Shown here one piece after another: positions 1 to 7,576 of a stretch of DNA of 16,356 nucleotides; the first letter of the stretch is position 1, and the number at the start of each line of letters is the position of its first letter. The DNA comes from Lonsdalea britannica (GTDB taxonomy: Bacteria > Pseudomonadota > Gammaproteobacteria > Enterobacterales > Enterobacteriaceae). The notes under the pieces are model-generated. The model had not been told where the DNA came from and ran no database searches. It saw only the letters and a program-made list of their open reading frames with translations. Where the stretch lies: assembly GCF_946477055.1 (NCBI RefSeq), contig NZ_CAMKXG010000049.1, positions 1 through 16,356 on the forward strand. The letters are read 5' to 3'. A program made the translations under genes and the position numbers.

Positions 1-27
1 GGGCTCGGAGATGTGTATAAGAGACAG
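1..27. other. Residual Nextera (Tn5) adapter at left contig end
   Basis: Bases 9-27 are the 19-bp Tn5 mosaic end used in Nextera libraries, AGATGTGTATAAGAGACAG. They are preceded by GGGCTCGG, the end of the Read 2 adapter. This is library sequence and not genome; biological sequence starts at about base 28. Confidence 0.97.
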
Positions 28-212
28 GCTATGCCCCGGGGGTCACGCACAATAAGGAATCGTGGTTCTGTCTGGCGTTACCTACGGAACGTGAGGTGCA
101 GATAAGCGAACACCTTGCGTATCAATGGCTGGACGCGCCCAGCGCGGCGCGCCTGACAAAGTCATGGAGTAACCGGCAGGCGATTGAAGAATTTGTTATT
201 TATCCGGCCTGA
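28..212 (+). CDS. nudB: Dihydroneopterin triphosphate diphosphatase, C-terminal fragment
   Basis: This is the last 60 codons of a Nudix hydrolase that removes pyrophosphate from dihydroneopterin triphosphate in folate synthesis (cytoplasm). The first whole codon is at 30. The readable protein runs [18 protein letters not shown], then an [11 protein letters not shown] segment, and ends [13 protein letters not shown] before TGA at 210-212. These match the C-terminal part of E. coli NudB, which is about 150 residues long. The Nudix box lies upstream and is lost because the contig begins in adapter sequence, so the truncation is technical. It is followed after 23 bases by yebC, the usual aspS-nudB-yebC-ruvC order. 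Identification rests on remembered homology to the tail of the protein and on this context. Confidence 0.88.
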
Positions 213-235
213 ACAGGCTTTTTTCGGAGATTTTT

Positions 236-979
236 ATGGCAGGTCATAGTAAGTGGGCCAACACGAAACATCGTAAAGCGGCGCAGGATTCCAAACGCGG
301 CAAAATTTTCACCAAAATTATCCGTGAGCTGGTGACGGCTGCTCGTCTGGGCGGCGGTGAAGTCGCCTCCAACCCGCGTTTGCGTGCAGCGGTCGATAAA
401 GCGCTGTCCAACAACATGACGCGCGATACCCTGAACCGTGCGATTGCCCGCGGCGTGGGCGGCGATGATGCCGACAACATGGAAACCATCATTTATGAAG
501 GTTACGGTCCCGGCGGCACCGCGGTGATGGTGGAATGCCTGAGCGACAACCGTAACCGTACGGTTTCTGAAGTGCGTCACGCCTTTACCAAAAGCGGCGG
601 CAACCTGGGAACAGACGGCTCCGTCGCCTATCTGTTTACGAAAAAAGGCGTTATTTCTTATGCGCCGGGTCTGGATGAAGACACGGTCATGGATGCGGCG
701 CTTGAAGCGGGTGCGGACGATGTCGTGACTTATGACGATGGCGCCATCGACGTTTACACGCCGTGGGAAACCTTCGGTGAAGTGAAAGATGCGCTGGATG
801 CTGCCGGTCTGGTGGCCGAAGCGGCCGAAGTGTCCATGATCCCGTCGACCAAGGCTGACATGGATGCAGAAACCGCACCGAAACTGATGCGTTTGATCGA
901 CATGCTGGAAGACTGTGACGACGTGCAGGAGGTTTACCACAATGGTGATATCTCCGACGAGGTGGCGGCGCTGCTGTAA
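236..979 (+). CDS. yebC: YebC/TACO1-family translation factor
   Basis: A cytoplasmic protein of 247 residues, the usual length for the family (E. coli 246). The N-terminus [18 protein letters not shown] is the family signature, followed by [18 protein letters not shown] and [20 protein letters not shown]. The C-terminal part contains [20 protein letters not shown]. YebC proteins were long annotated as transcriptional regulators; work on the family now points to relief of ribosome stalling on difficult peptide sequences, including proline stretches. The start ATG has GGAG at 226-229, six bases upstream. It sits 23 bases after nudB and 37 bases before ruvC, so co-transcription is likely. The frame is intact and nothing is unusual. 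A long antisense frame over this gene is a shadow of its codon bias. Confidence 0.95.
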   Translation: MAGHSKWANTKHRKAAQDSKRGKIFTKIIRELVTAARLGGGEVASNPRLRAAVDKALSNNMTRDTLNRAIARGVGGDDADNMETIIYEGYGPGGTAVMVECLSDNRNRTVSEVRHAFTKSGGNLGTDGSVAYLFTKKGVISYAPGLDEDTVMDAALEAGADDVVTYDDGAIDVYTPWETFGEVKDALDAAGLVAEAAEVSMIPSTKADMDAETAPKLMRLIDMLEDCDDVQEVYHNGDISDEVAALL

Positions 980-1016
980 TGGCGTTGCCGGCGATAAACC
1001 GGTGGGGAGACAGGCG

Positions 1017-1538
1017 TTGACGATCATTCTCGGTATAGACCCTGGTTCGCGAATCACCGGTTATGGCATCATCCGCCAGCAGGGGCGGCAGATCAGCTAC
1101 CTCGGTAGCGGCTGTATTCGCACTGTGGTGGATGATATCCCCGGACGGCTCAAGCTGATTTATGCAGGCGTGAGTGAAATCATCACGCAGTTTCAGCCGG
1201 ACTGTTTCGCCATCGAACAGGTGTTCATGGCAAGAAACGCCGACTCGGCGCTAAAGCTCGGGCAGGCGCGGGGAGCGGCCATCGTGGCGGCGGCCAATCA
1301 GTCGCTGCCGGTTTTCGAGTATGCGGCGCGTCAGGTTAAGCAAACGGTCGTCGGCACTGGCGCTGCGGAAAAGAGTCAGGTGCAGCATATGGTGCGATCT
1401 TTGCTGAAATTGCCCGCCAATCCTCAGGCGGATGCCGCCGATGCGCTGGCGATCGCCATCACGCATTGTCACTTCAGTCAGAACCTGACCCGCATGGGGC
1501 AGGAGAGGCTGACCTTAGCGCGAGGGCGGCTGCGCTAG
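1017..1538 (+). CDS. ruvC: Holliday junction resolvase RuvC (TTG start)
   Basis: RuvC cuts Holliday junctions symmetrically, acting as a dimer with the RuvAB motor. The protein is 173 residues, exactly the E. coli length, when started at TTG 1017, which has GGGGAG at 1004-1009 seven bases upstream. The only in-frame ATG further upstream would overlap the end of yebC and add about 34 non-homologous residues. RNase H-fold acidic residues are visible: Asp8 in GIDPGS, Glu67 in AIEQVFM, and Asp139 and Asp142 in QADAADALA. The pattern [13 protein letters not shown] is also typical. It lies 37 bases after yebC and is followed at once by a hairpin terminator that also contains the LexA-type site of ruvA, so ruvC is separated transcriptionally from ruvAB, as in E. 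coli. Confidence 0.95.
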   Translation: MTIILGIDPGSRITGYGIIRQQGRQISYLGSGCIRTVVDDIPGRLKLIYAGVSEIITQFQPDCFAIEQVFMARNADSALKLGQARGAAIVAAANQSLPVFEYAARQVKQTVVGTGAAEKSQVQHMVRSLLKLPANPQADAADALAIAITHCHFSQNLTRMGQERLTLARGRLR

Positions 1539-1543
1539 AGACC

Positions 1544-1570
1544 AGGCTGGATATTCATCCAGCCTTTTTT
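1544..1570 (+). terminator. Intrinsic terminator after ruvC
   Basis: A 9-bp perfect stem, AGGCTGGAT (1544-1552) paired with ATCCAGCCT (1557-1565), has a 4-base loop ATTC. It is followed by a T run to 1570. It starts five bases after the ruvC stop codon. The same bases contain the LexA-type operator described separately. Confidence 0.85.
1547..1562. promoter_or_regulatory. LexA (SOS) operator upstream of ruvA
   Basis: CTGGATATTCATCCAG fits the LexA box form CTGG-N8-CCAG. From memory the E. coli ruvA operator, CTGGATATCTATCCAG, differs by only two central bases and lies in the same place. This indicates SOS induction of ruvAB but not of ruvC. The site is embedded in the ruvC terminator stem. 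Confidence 0.8.
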
Positions 1571-1572
1571 AT

Positions 1573-1587
1573 GGTATAAGCTATACC
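1573..1587. promoter_or_regulatory. Dyad in the ruvA promoter region
   Basis: GGTATA-AGC-TATACC is a perfect 6-bp inverted repeat with a 3-base centre, 36 bases before the ruvA start. It includes TATAAG and TATACC, either of which could serve as a -10 element downstream of the LexA box. Whether a protein binds the dyad is unknown. Confidence 0.35.
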
Positions 1588-1622
1588 CCATCGTTAAGCG
1601 CAAATTCAAAAGGAAACGTCAC

Positions 1623-2240
1623 GTGATAGGTCGTCTCAGAGGCATCGTTCTGGAAAAACAACCCCCGCAGGTATTGATTGAAGCCAACGGCGTGGGGTAT
1701 GAAGTGCATATGCCGATGACCTGTTTCTACGAGTTGCCCGAGCTGGGACAGGAAACGATCATCTTCACTCATTTCGTTGTTCGTGAGGATGCGCAACTGC
1801 TGTTCGGGTTCAACAACAAGCAGGAACGTTCCCTGTTCCGCGAACTGATTAAAGTGAATGGCGTCGGACCGAAACTGGCGCTGGCAATCCTATCGGGGAT
1901 GTCGGCGCAGCAGTTTGTCAGCGCGGTCGAGCGTCAGGAAATCGGTGCTCTGGTCAAGCTACCGGGCGTCGGCAAGAAGACTGCCGAACGTCTGGTGGTT
2001 GAGATGAAGGACCGCTTCAAGGGGCTGAATGGCGACCTGTTCAATTCCGCCAGCGATCTGACGCTTCCGCCCGCCGCCGACGCTGCGGCATCATCTGCGG
2101 ACATCGAGGCCGAAGCGGAATCTGCGCTGGTCGCGCTGGGTTATAAGCCGCAGGAAGCCGGTCGGATGATCAGTAAAGTCGCCAAACCGGGTGCTGATTG
2201 TGAAACTCTGATCCGAGACGCGCTGCGCGCCGTTCTTTGA
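1623..2240 (+). CDS. ruvA: Holliday junction branch migration protein RuvA
   Basis: RuvA forms tetramers that hold the four-way junction open and load two RuvB rings for branch migration. It has 205 residues (E. coli 203). Order of parts: OB-fold domain about 1-62 ([15 protein letters not shown] start), two helix-hairpin-helix DNA-binding motifs at VNGVGPKLA (78-86) and LPGVGKKTA (113-121), an acidic/alanine-rich flexible linker about 143-163, and the RuvB-contacting domain III with ALGYKPQEA. It starts with GTG, with AGGA at 1611-1614 eight bases upstream; the protein begins exactly as known RuvA does. The stop codon is 7 bases before ruvB, and the ruvB ribosome-binding site overlaps it, so the two form an operon. 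A LexA-type operator lies about 60 bases upstream of the start. Confidence 0.96.
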   Translation: MIGRLRGIVLEKQPPQVLIEANGVGYEVHMPMTCFYELPELGQETIIFTHFVVREDAQLLFGFNNKQERSLFRELIKVNGVGPKLALAILSGMSAQQFVSAVERQEIGALVKLPGVGKKTAERLVVEMKDRFKGLNGDLFNSASDLTLPPAADAAASSADIEAEAESALVALGYKPQEAGRMISKVAKPGADCETLIRDALRAVL

Positions 2241-2247
2241 GGTAGCC

Positions 2248-3252
2248 ATGATTGAAGCCGATCGTTTAATTTCCCCCGAAGTCGTATCCGAAGAAGAGGT
2301 ACTGGATCGCGCTATTCGTCCGAAGCTGCTGACAGAGTATGTCGGCCAGCCCAAGGTGCGCGAGCAGATGGAAATCTTCATTCAGGCGGCAAAACAGCGG
2401 GGCGATGCGCTGGATCATCTGTTGATCTTCGGGCCTCCGGGGCTGGGGAAAACCACGTTGGCCAATATCGTGGCGAACGAAATGGGGGTAAACCTGCGCA
2501 CTACTTCCGGGCCTGTGCTTGAAAAAGCGGGCGATCTGGCCGCGCTGTTGACCAACCTCGAACCCCACGACGTCCTTTTTATCGATGAAATTCATCGCCT
2601 GTCGCCGGTGGTGGAAGAAGTTCTCTATCCTGCGATGGAAGACTATCAGCTGGATATCATGATCGGCGAAGGCCCCGCGGCGCGTTCGATCAAGCTGGAC
2701 CTGCCGCCGTTTACGCTGGTGGGCGCCACGACCCGGGCGGGTTCTTTGACCTCGCCGCTGCGCGATCGCTTCGGCATCGTCCAACGCCTGGAGTTTTATC
2801 AGGTTCCGGATTTGCAGTATATCGTCAGCCGTAGCGCTCTGTGTCTGGGGCTGGAGATGACGGAGGAAGGTGCGCTCGAAGTGGCTCGTCGCGCCCGTGG
2901 AACGCCGCGTATCGCCAACCGCTTGCTGCGTCGCGTACGAGACTTTTCCGAAGTGAAGTCGAACGGCGTCATTGACGGTGAAATTGCGATCCAGGCATTA
3001 GATATGCTGGCAGTTGACTCTGAAGGCTTTGATTACATGGACCGCAAGCTGCTGTTGGCGGTCATCGACAAGTTTATGGGCGGCCCGGTCGGGCTGGATA
3101 ATCTGGCAGCTGCGATTGGCGAAGAGCGTGAAACCATCGAGGATGTGCTGGAGCCGTTTTTGATTCAGCAGGGCTTTCTGCAACGCACGCCGCGCGGACG
3201 CATCGCCACCCAACATGCCTATCGCCACTTTGGGTTGACGCGACAAGAGTAA
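2248..3252 (+). CDS. ruvB: Holliday junction DNA helicase RuvB
   Basis: A hexameric AAA+ ATPase that pulls DNA through the RuvA-bound junction. It has 334 residues (E. coli 336). Visible motifs: Walker [10 protein letters not shown] (62-70), Walker B DEIHR (113-117), GATTRAG (159-165), and the LRDRFG arginine-finger region (171-176). The C-terminal winged-helix domain contains [21 protein letters not shown] overlapping the ruvA stop is the ribosome-binding site. It is the last gene of the plus-strand block and ends 31 bases before a strong hairpin that separates it from the convergent znuB. The frame is intact and all catalytic motifs are present. Confidence 0.97.
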   Translation: MIEADRLISPEVVSEEEVLDRAIRPKLLTEYVGQPKVREQMEIFIQAAKQRGDALDHLLIFGPPGLGKTTLANIVANEMGVNLRTTSGPVLEKAGDLAALLTNLEPHDVLFIDEIHRLSPVVEEVLYPAMEDYQLDIMIGEGPAARSIKLDLPPFTLVGATTRAGSLTSPLRDRFGIVQRLEFYQVPDLQYIVSRSALCLGLEMTEEGALEVARRARGTPRIANRLLRRVRDFSEVKSNGVIDGEIAIQALDMLAVDSEGFDYMDRKLLLAVIDKFMGGPVGLDNLAAAIGEERETIEDVLEPFLIQQGFLQRTPRGRIATQHAYRHFGLTRQE

Positions 3253-3283
3253 CGCAGACGTTGCTATTCGTATTGGTTTTGCC

Positions 3284-3310
3284 GAAGGCCGCATCTGGTA
3301 TGCGGCCTTC
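3284..3310. terminator. Hairpin between convergent ruvB and znuB
   Basis: An 11-bp perfect stem, GAAGGCCGCAT (3284-3294) with ATGCGGCCTTC (3300-3310), has a 5-base loop. The plus-strand tail TTCGTT is only partly T-rich. Its position between convergent genes makes it a likely shared terminator for ruvB (plus) and znuB (minus). Confidence 0.65.
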
Positions 3311-3375
3311 TTCGTTGTGGATGAAATAGGGAATGAATGGATCTGCACGAGGCTCACGCAGACCCGGGGGCTATA

Positions 3376-4162
3376 CTAGGCGGATTGTTTTTTCATCAGG
3401 CTCAGCATAAACAGCAGAGAAGCGCAGAGCACAACGGAAGGGCCAGCTGGCGTATTGGCGTCGGCCGACAGCGCTAAGCCGCCCGTGACGGCCACCATTC
3501 CGATGATGATGGCGATCCCCGCCATCTGTTCGGGTGTGCGGGCAAAGCGCCGTGCTGCCGCCGCCGGAATGATCAGCAGCGAGGTGATAATCAGTGCGCC
3601 GACAAACTTCATCGCCAAACCGATCGTCAGTGCGGTGACCAGCATGAGCAGGAGTTTGCTGCGCTGCAAGGATACGCCGTCGACGTGCGCCAGCTCGGGG
3701 CTGATGGTCATGGACAGCAGCGAACGCCACTGCCAACACAAAATGGAGACAGACGACGGCGACACCGCCGCCGATCAGCCACAGATCATCCGTAGTCACG
3801 GAGAGCAGATCGCCGAACAGGTAGGCCATGAGATCAACCCGGACGTTGCTCATCAGGCTAACCACGACCAGTCCCAGCGAGAGGGCGCTGTGCGCCATAA
3901 TTCCCAATAGCGTATCAATGGCGAGATAGGGGCGACGTTCCAGCCAAACCAATCCCAGCGCTAGCGCTAGCGTGACGGCAATCACGGCGTAAAAGGGATT
4001 CACATCCAGCAGTAAACCAAAAGCGACCCCCAGCAAAGAAGCATGCGCCAGCGTATCGCCAAAGTAAGACATTCTGCGCCAAACGACGAAAGAGCCCAAC
4101 GGACCGGCCGCCACAGCCAGCAATATTCCCGCCAGCCAGCCGGGAAATAACAATTCGATCAT
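3376..4162 (-). pseudogene. znuB: Zinc ABC transporter permease ZnuB, frameshifted
   Basis: ZnuB is the inner-membrane permease of the ZnuABC high-affinity zinc importer. Reading starts at 4162 (AGGA six bases upstream) and gives a normal ZnuB N-terminal half: [55 protein letters not shown]. After codon 139 (CTC, 3748-3746) the homologous frame changes. The rest of ZnuB ([18 protein letters not shown] through GMVAVTGG to LSLMKKQSA, stop at 3376) lies in another frame starting at ATT 3744. One extra G on the plus strand at 3745/3746 explains this, and removing it gives a protein of about 261 residues. Continuing in the original frame yields 263 residues by coincidence, so length alone hides the break; that C-terminal half is non-ZnuB and rich in Arg and His. 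It may be a true mutation or an assembly error. The start overlaps the znuC stop by four bases. Confidence 0.88.
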
Positions 4163-4911
4163 GCGCCATCCTGCCTTTTCAAAATCACTTTTCCATTTAA
4201 ATCATGTCGATGATTGTGGTGATGCCGGTAAACGGCCAGTTGTTCGGCGCCACGCTGGCCGAACATTGCCAAAAACTCGGGGTGTAGCGAAACGACTTCC
4301 GGGGCACCAGAGCAGCAAACGTGCTGGTTGAGACACAGAACCTCATCCGTTTTGGCCATCACCAGATGCAAGTCATGGGAAACCATTAAGACCCCGCAGC
4401 CATACTCCTGGCGCAGCTGATTGATGAGGTCATAGAGCGCTAACTGACCGTTGACGTCGACGCCCTGCGTCGGTTCATCGAGGACCAGCAACTGGGGACG
4501 GGTCAGGATCGCGCGGGCCAGCAGCACGCGCTGAGTTTCGCCGCCGGACAGTTTCTGCATCGGCTGCTCCGGCAGATGTCCGGCATTGACCCGTTTTAAC
4601 GCGGGCAGGATGTCCTGCTTTTTGACGCCGGGGCTGAGCTGCATAAAGCGGCTGACCGTCAGGGGCAGGGTGGCATCGAGGTGCAGTTTCTGAGGCACAT
4701 AGCCAATGCGCAGGCCCGGCGTTCGCGTGAGTGTGCCGCCGGCAATGTCCTGCAGCCCAAGCACGACTCTGACCAACGTCGATTTTCCAGCGCCGTTTGG
4801 GCCCAAAAGCGTGAGGATGCGTCCCGGTTGCAGCGTCAGCGAGATGTCTGAGAGTACGCGTCGGCTGCCGAACTGAACGGAGATGTTATCGAGAGAAACC
4901 AGTGTAGACAT
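4159..4911 (-). CDS. znuC: Zinc ABC transporter ATP-binding protein ZnuC
   Basis: The ATPase subunit that powers zinc import through ZnuB; cytoplasmic face of the inner membrane. It has 250 residues (E. coli 251). Motifs in order: Walker [10 protein letters not shown] (37-45), Q-loop in YVPQKL (Gln74), ABC signature LSGGETQ (121-127), Walker B LLVLDEP (141-147), H-loop MVSHD (His179). The tail contains [10 protein letters not shown] (His230-236), a histidine cluster typical of ZnuC. The stop codon overlaps the znuB ATG as ATGA, showing translational coupling. It is transcribed divergently from znuA, 75 bases away, across a Zur-type operator. The frame is intact. The ribosome-binding site is weak. 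Confidence 0.95.
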   Translation of the reverse strand: MSTLVSLDNISVQFGSRRVLSDISLTLQPGRILTLLGPNGAGKSTLVRVVLGLQDIAGGTLTRTPGLRIGYVPQKLHLDATLPLTVSRFMQLSPGVKKQDILPALKRVNAGHLPEQPMQKLSGGETQRVLLARAILTRPQLLVLDEPTQGVDVNGQLALYDLINQLRQEYGCGVLMVSHDLHLVMAKTDEVLCLNQHVCCSGAPEVVSLHPEFLAMFGQRGAEQLAVYRHHHNHRHDLNGKVILKRQDGA

Positions 4912-4938
4912 AGAATTCTGCTTGCAGATACCGTGTGA

Positions 4939-4953
4939 CGTTATAATATAACG
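4939..4953. promoter_or_regulatory. Zur operator between znuC and znuA
   Basis: CGTTATA-A-TATAACG is a perfect 7-1-7 palindrome and matches the core of the enterobacterial Zur box (TGTTATANTATAACA) except for the outermost bases. It lies midway between the divergent znuCB and znuA starts. The plus strand of the palindrome contains a consensus -10 hexamer TATAAT (4942-4947), so zinc-loaded Zur bound here would block polymerase directly. The inference of repression in zinc-replete cells follows from the known E. coli system. Confidence 0.85.
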
Positions 4954-4986
4954 AAAATTTTTTCTGAAATCGATGGATGACCTGTC

Positions 4987-6033
4987 ATGACACGCCGTAA
5001 CTTACATCAATGGATAAAAAAAGCGTTAACCGCCAGCACATGGCTCGTAGCGGCAGGGGCCGCTCCGGTCGCTTCTGCGGACGTTGTGACGTCCATACGC
5101 CCGCTGGCCTTTATCGCCGCCGCGATTGCTGACGGAGTAACGCCAACGGAAGTCTTGTTGCCCGACGGCGCGTCGCCCCACGATTATGCCCTGCGTCCCT
5201 CTGATGTCCAGCGTTTACAGTCCTCGGAATTGGTTATCTGGGTAGGGCCAGAGATGGAAGCCTTCCTGCAAAAGCCTTTGAGTCAAATTCCGGCGAGTCG
5301 TCAAATCACGCTTTCCGCACTGCCTGCGATCAAAGCGGCCATGCTCAAAGAGTCGCATCATCACAGCGAGAGCGACCACGACGGGGATAGCCACCATGCG
5401 GATCATGACGAACATGCCCACGCTGCAGAGGTCCATGACGAGCATGATGAAGATCACGCGCACGGCGCGGCGGAGGCAGAAGAAGAGCATGATGACGGCC
5501 ACCATCACGGCGAGTTCAATATGCACATCTGGCTGTCGCCGGAAATGGCGCAAGCGTCCGCTATCGCGATTCATGACAAATTATTGGAACTAATGCCGCA
5601 GAATAAGGACAAATTAGACGCGAATCTGACTCATTTCACTGAGAAACTTGCGCATACGGATAAAAATATTGTTAATATGCTGTCGCCTGTGCGAAACAAA
5701 GGCTATTTCGTGTTTCATGATGCCTATGGGTACTTTGAACAACACTACGGATTAAGCCCTCTTGGTTACTTTACAATCAATCCAGCCATCTCGCCTGGAG
5801 CACAGCGTTTACATCAAATACGAACACAGTTGGTTGAGCACAAAGCGGAATGCGTTTTTGCTGAGCCACAATTCAGGCCAGCGGTCATCAGTGCTGTCGC
5901 CAAGGGAACGCAGGTACGCATGGGCGTCCTGGACCCGTTGGGAAGCGACATCGCTCTGGATAAAGACAGCTATGCACGTTTTCTGCTGCAATTGTCTAAC
6001 CAGTATCTGAGCTGCCTGGAGAAAAAATCATGA
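4987..6033 (+). CDS. znuA: Periplasmic zinc-binding protein ZnuA
   Basis: A cluster A-I solute-binding protein that captures zinc in the periplasm and hands it to ZnuBC. It has 348 residues, longer than E. coli ZnuA (310). A Sec signal peptide covers about 1-31, with a twin-Arg-Asn-type charged start, a hydrophobic core and cleavage near VASA-DVVTS. Zinc-ligand histidines by family comparison are His65 ([11 protein letters not shown]), His180 ([10 protein letters not shown]) and His244 (VFHDAYGYF). The metal-capturing loop about 123-174 is unusually long and very rich in His, Asp and Glu, with repeated DEH/HDE units; it accounts for the extra length. It begins 34 bases after the Zur palindrome. 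The ribosome-binding site is weak (GGA at 4975-4977). mepM starts 12 bases downstream, suggesting one transcript. Confidence 0.95.
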   Translation: MTRRNLHQWIKKALTASTWLVAAGAAPVASADVVTSIRPLAFIAAAIADGVTPTEVLLPDGASPHDYALRPSDVQRLQSSELVIWVGPEMEAFLQKPLSQIPASRQITLSALPAIKAAMLKESHHHSESDHDGDSHHADHDEHAHAAEVHDEHDEDHAHGAAEAEEEHDDGHHHGEFNMHIWLSPEMAQASAIAIHDKLLELMPQNKDKLDANLTHFTEKLAHTDKNIVNMLSPVRNKGYFVFHDAYGYFEQHYGLSPLGYFTINPAISPGAQRLHQIRTQLVEHKAECVFAEPQFRPAVISAVAKGTQVRMGVLDPLGSDIALDKDSYARFLLQLSNQYLSCLEKKS

Positions 6034-6045
6034 GGATACGAATAA

Positions 6046-7425
6046 GTGCAGCAGATAGTCCGAACTATCGCTCAGGCGTATAACACTCTCCCAAGACCTC
6101 ACCGAGTGATGTTGGGGTCGCTGACCATAGTAACACTGGCCGTCGCCGTTTGGCGGCCAATGGTTTACCCCCCGGTCAACGATGCGCCAGTGATTATCAA
6201 AGATGCTGATAATGAAAGAAATCAGCCTAAAACGTTAACCCCTCCCGCCAGCGAACCGCTGGATGCGCCTTCTTCCGCTAACGCGAATTCCGCCGACAGC
6301 GACGACAATACGATGCTCGACCAGCCGACGCCCTCGGACGATATCCCTAAGGATGAGCTGGACGACAACGTGTCCGACGGCAACGCCGCGCATGAATATG
6401 TTGTCTCTACCGGCGATACCCTCAGCAGTATTCTGACGCAGTACGGCATCGATATGTCGGATATCGCGGCGTTGGCAGAGCAAAATTCCGGGCTGCGTAA
6501 TCTGAAGATCGGTCAGCAGATTTCCTGGGAGCTAGGGCAGGACGGCGATTTGCAAAGCCTGCGTTGGCAGGTGTCCCGCCGTGAAGTTCGCACCTACACC
6601 CGCAAAGGCGATGTCTTCAAGGAAGCGATCGAAAACATGCAGGGCGACTGGCACAACAAGGTGCTGACCGGGCGGCTTACGGGCAGCTTCGTCAACAGCG
6701 CGTTGAATGCCGGGCTGACCAACGGCGAAGTCCGCGAAGTGATTAAAGCGCTGCAGTGGCAGTTAGACTTCCGTAAATTGCGTCTCGACGATCGTTTCTC
6801 TGTGTTAATGTCCCGCGAAGTGCTCGACGGTCACAATGAGCAAAGCGAACTGCTGGGCGTTCGTCTGCGTAGCGGCGGTAAAGATTATTACGCTTTCCGT
6901 TCGGAAGATGGAAAGTTCTACGATCGTGAAGGGTCGGGATTGTCTCGCGGTTTTATGCGTTTCCCGACCATGAAACAGTTCAAAATCTCTTCCAACTTCA
7001 ACCCTCGTCGGCTTAACCCTGTCACAGGGCGTGTCGCACCGCATCGCGGCGTCGATTTTGCGCTGCCGGTGGGAACACCCGTGTTGGCTATCGGGGATGG
7101 GGAAGTGGTCGTCGCGAAGCGTGACGGAGCGGCAGGCAACTACATCGCCTTACGTCATGGTCGCCAGTACACCACGCGCTATATGCATCTAAGCCGTCTC
7201 TTGGTTAAACCGGGTCAGAAAGTTAAACGCGGCGACCGTATCGCGCTGTCGGGCAACACCGGGCGTTCAACGGGGCCCCATCTGCACTATGAAGTCTGGA
7301 TTAACCAGCAGGCAGTCAACCCGCTGACGGCGAAGCTGCCGCGCTCTGAAGGGCTGGACGGCAAAGAACGTCGTGACTATCTGGCTCAGGTGCGTGAGAT
7401 GCTGCCGCAGTTGCAGCTGGACTGA
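6046..7425 (+). CDS. mepM: Murein DD-endopeptidase MepM
   Basis: A zinc-dependent M23 peptidase that cuts D-Ala-mDAP crosslinks so that new peptidoglycan can be inserted; anchored in the inner membrane and acting in the periplasm. It has 459 residues (E. coli 440). One N-terminal membrane segment (about 20-38, RVMLGSLTIVTLAVAVW) is followed by an acidic Ser/Asp/Pro-rich linker (about 55-112) that is longer than in E. coli. Next come a LysM-type domain (about 115-160, EYVVSTGDTLSSIL) and the M23 domain with zinc ligands His333 and Asp337 (HRGVD) and HLH at 412-414. The GTG start has AGGA overlapping the znuA stop, nine bases upstream, and the protein begins MQQIVRTIAQAYN like its homologs. The 12-base gap to znuA suggests Zur-linked expression. 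A strong terminator follows. Confidence 0.95.
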   Translation: MQQIVRTIAQAYNTLPRPHRVMLGSLTIVTLAVAVWRPMVYPPVNDAPVIIKDADNERNQPKTLTPPASEPLDAPSSANANSADSDDNTMLDQPTPSDDIPKDELDDNVSDGNAAHEYVVSTGDTLSSILTQYGIDMSDIAALAEQNSGLRNLKIGQQISWELGQDGDLQSLRWQVSRREVRTYTRKGDVFKEAIENMQGDWHNKVLTGRLTGSFVNSALNAGLTNGEVREVIKALQWQLDFRKLRLDDRFSVLMSREVLDGHNEQSELLGVRLRSGGKDYYAFRSEDGKFYDREGSGLSRGFMRFPTMKQFKISSNFNPRRLNPVTGRVAPHRGVDFALPVGTPVLAIGDGEVVVAKRDGAAGNYIALRHGRQYTTRYMHLSRLLVKPGQKVKRGDRIALSGNTGRSTGPHLHYEVWINQQAVNPLTAKLPRSEGLDGKERRDYLAQVREMLPQLQLD

Positions 7426-7443
7426 TTTCCCTAACACCTTCCT

Positions 7444-7479
7444 ACAGCCGGTCGCCTCATCGCCACCGGCTGTTTTTTT
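7444..7479 (+). terminator. Intrinsic terminator after mepM
   Basis: The stem ACAGCCGGT (7444-7452) pairs with ACCGGCTGT (7465-7473), with a 12-base loop. It is followed by a run of seven T (7473-7479). It lies 18 bases after the mepM stop and closes the znuA-mepM unit, so lpxM needs its own promoter in 7480-7560. I could not choose a convincing one. Confidence 0.9.
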
Positions 7480-7576
7480 GTGGGTCGCGGCCTATCGGGA
7501 TGGCGATCCGGCTGAATGTAGAGTCTATGCAGACTGCCTTTAGCGCGGTCTCTATTGGGTACACAAGAGTAAACGC

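Noticed and set aside
200..1057. Long minus-strand frame (285 codons) opposite yebC
   Set aside because: Exact antisense of a well-conserved gene; His/Arg/Thr-rich translation without motifs; typical codon-bias shadow.
3715..3765. Programmed ribosomal frameshift in znuB
   Set aside because: No slippery sequence or stimulatory structure is apparent, and ZnuB is not known to use recoding; a plain one-base insertion is simpler.
3455..3910. 151-codon plus-strand frame across znuB
   Set aside because: Spans the frameshift region but only as antisense; znuB homology is clear on the other strand.
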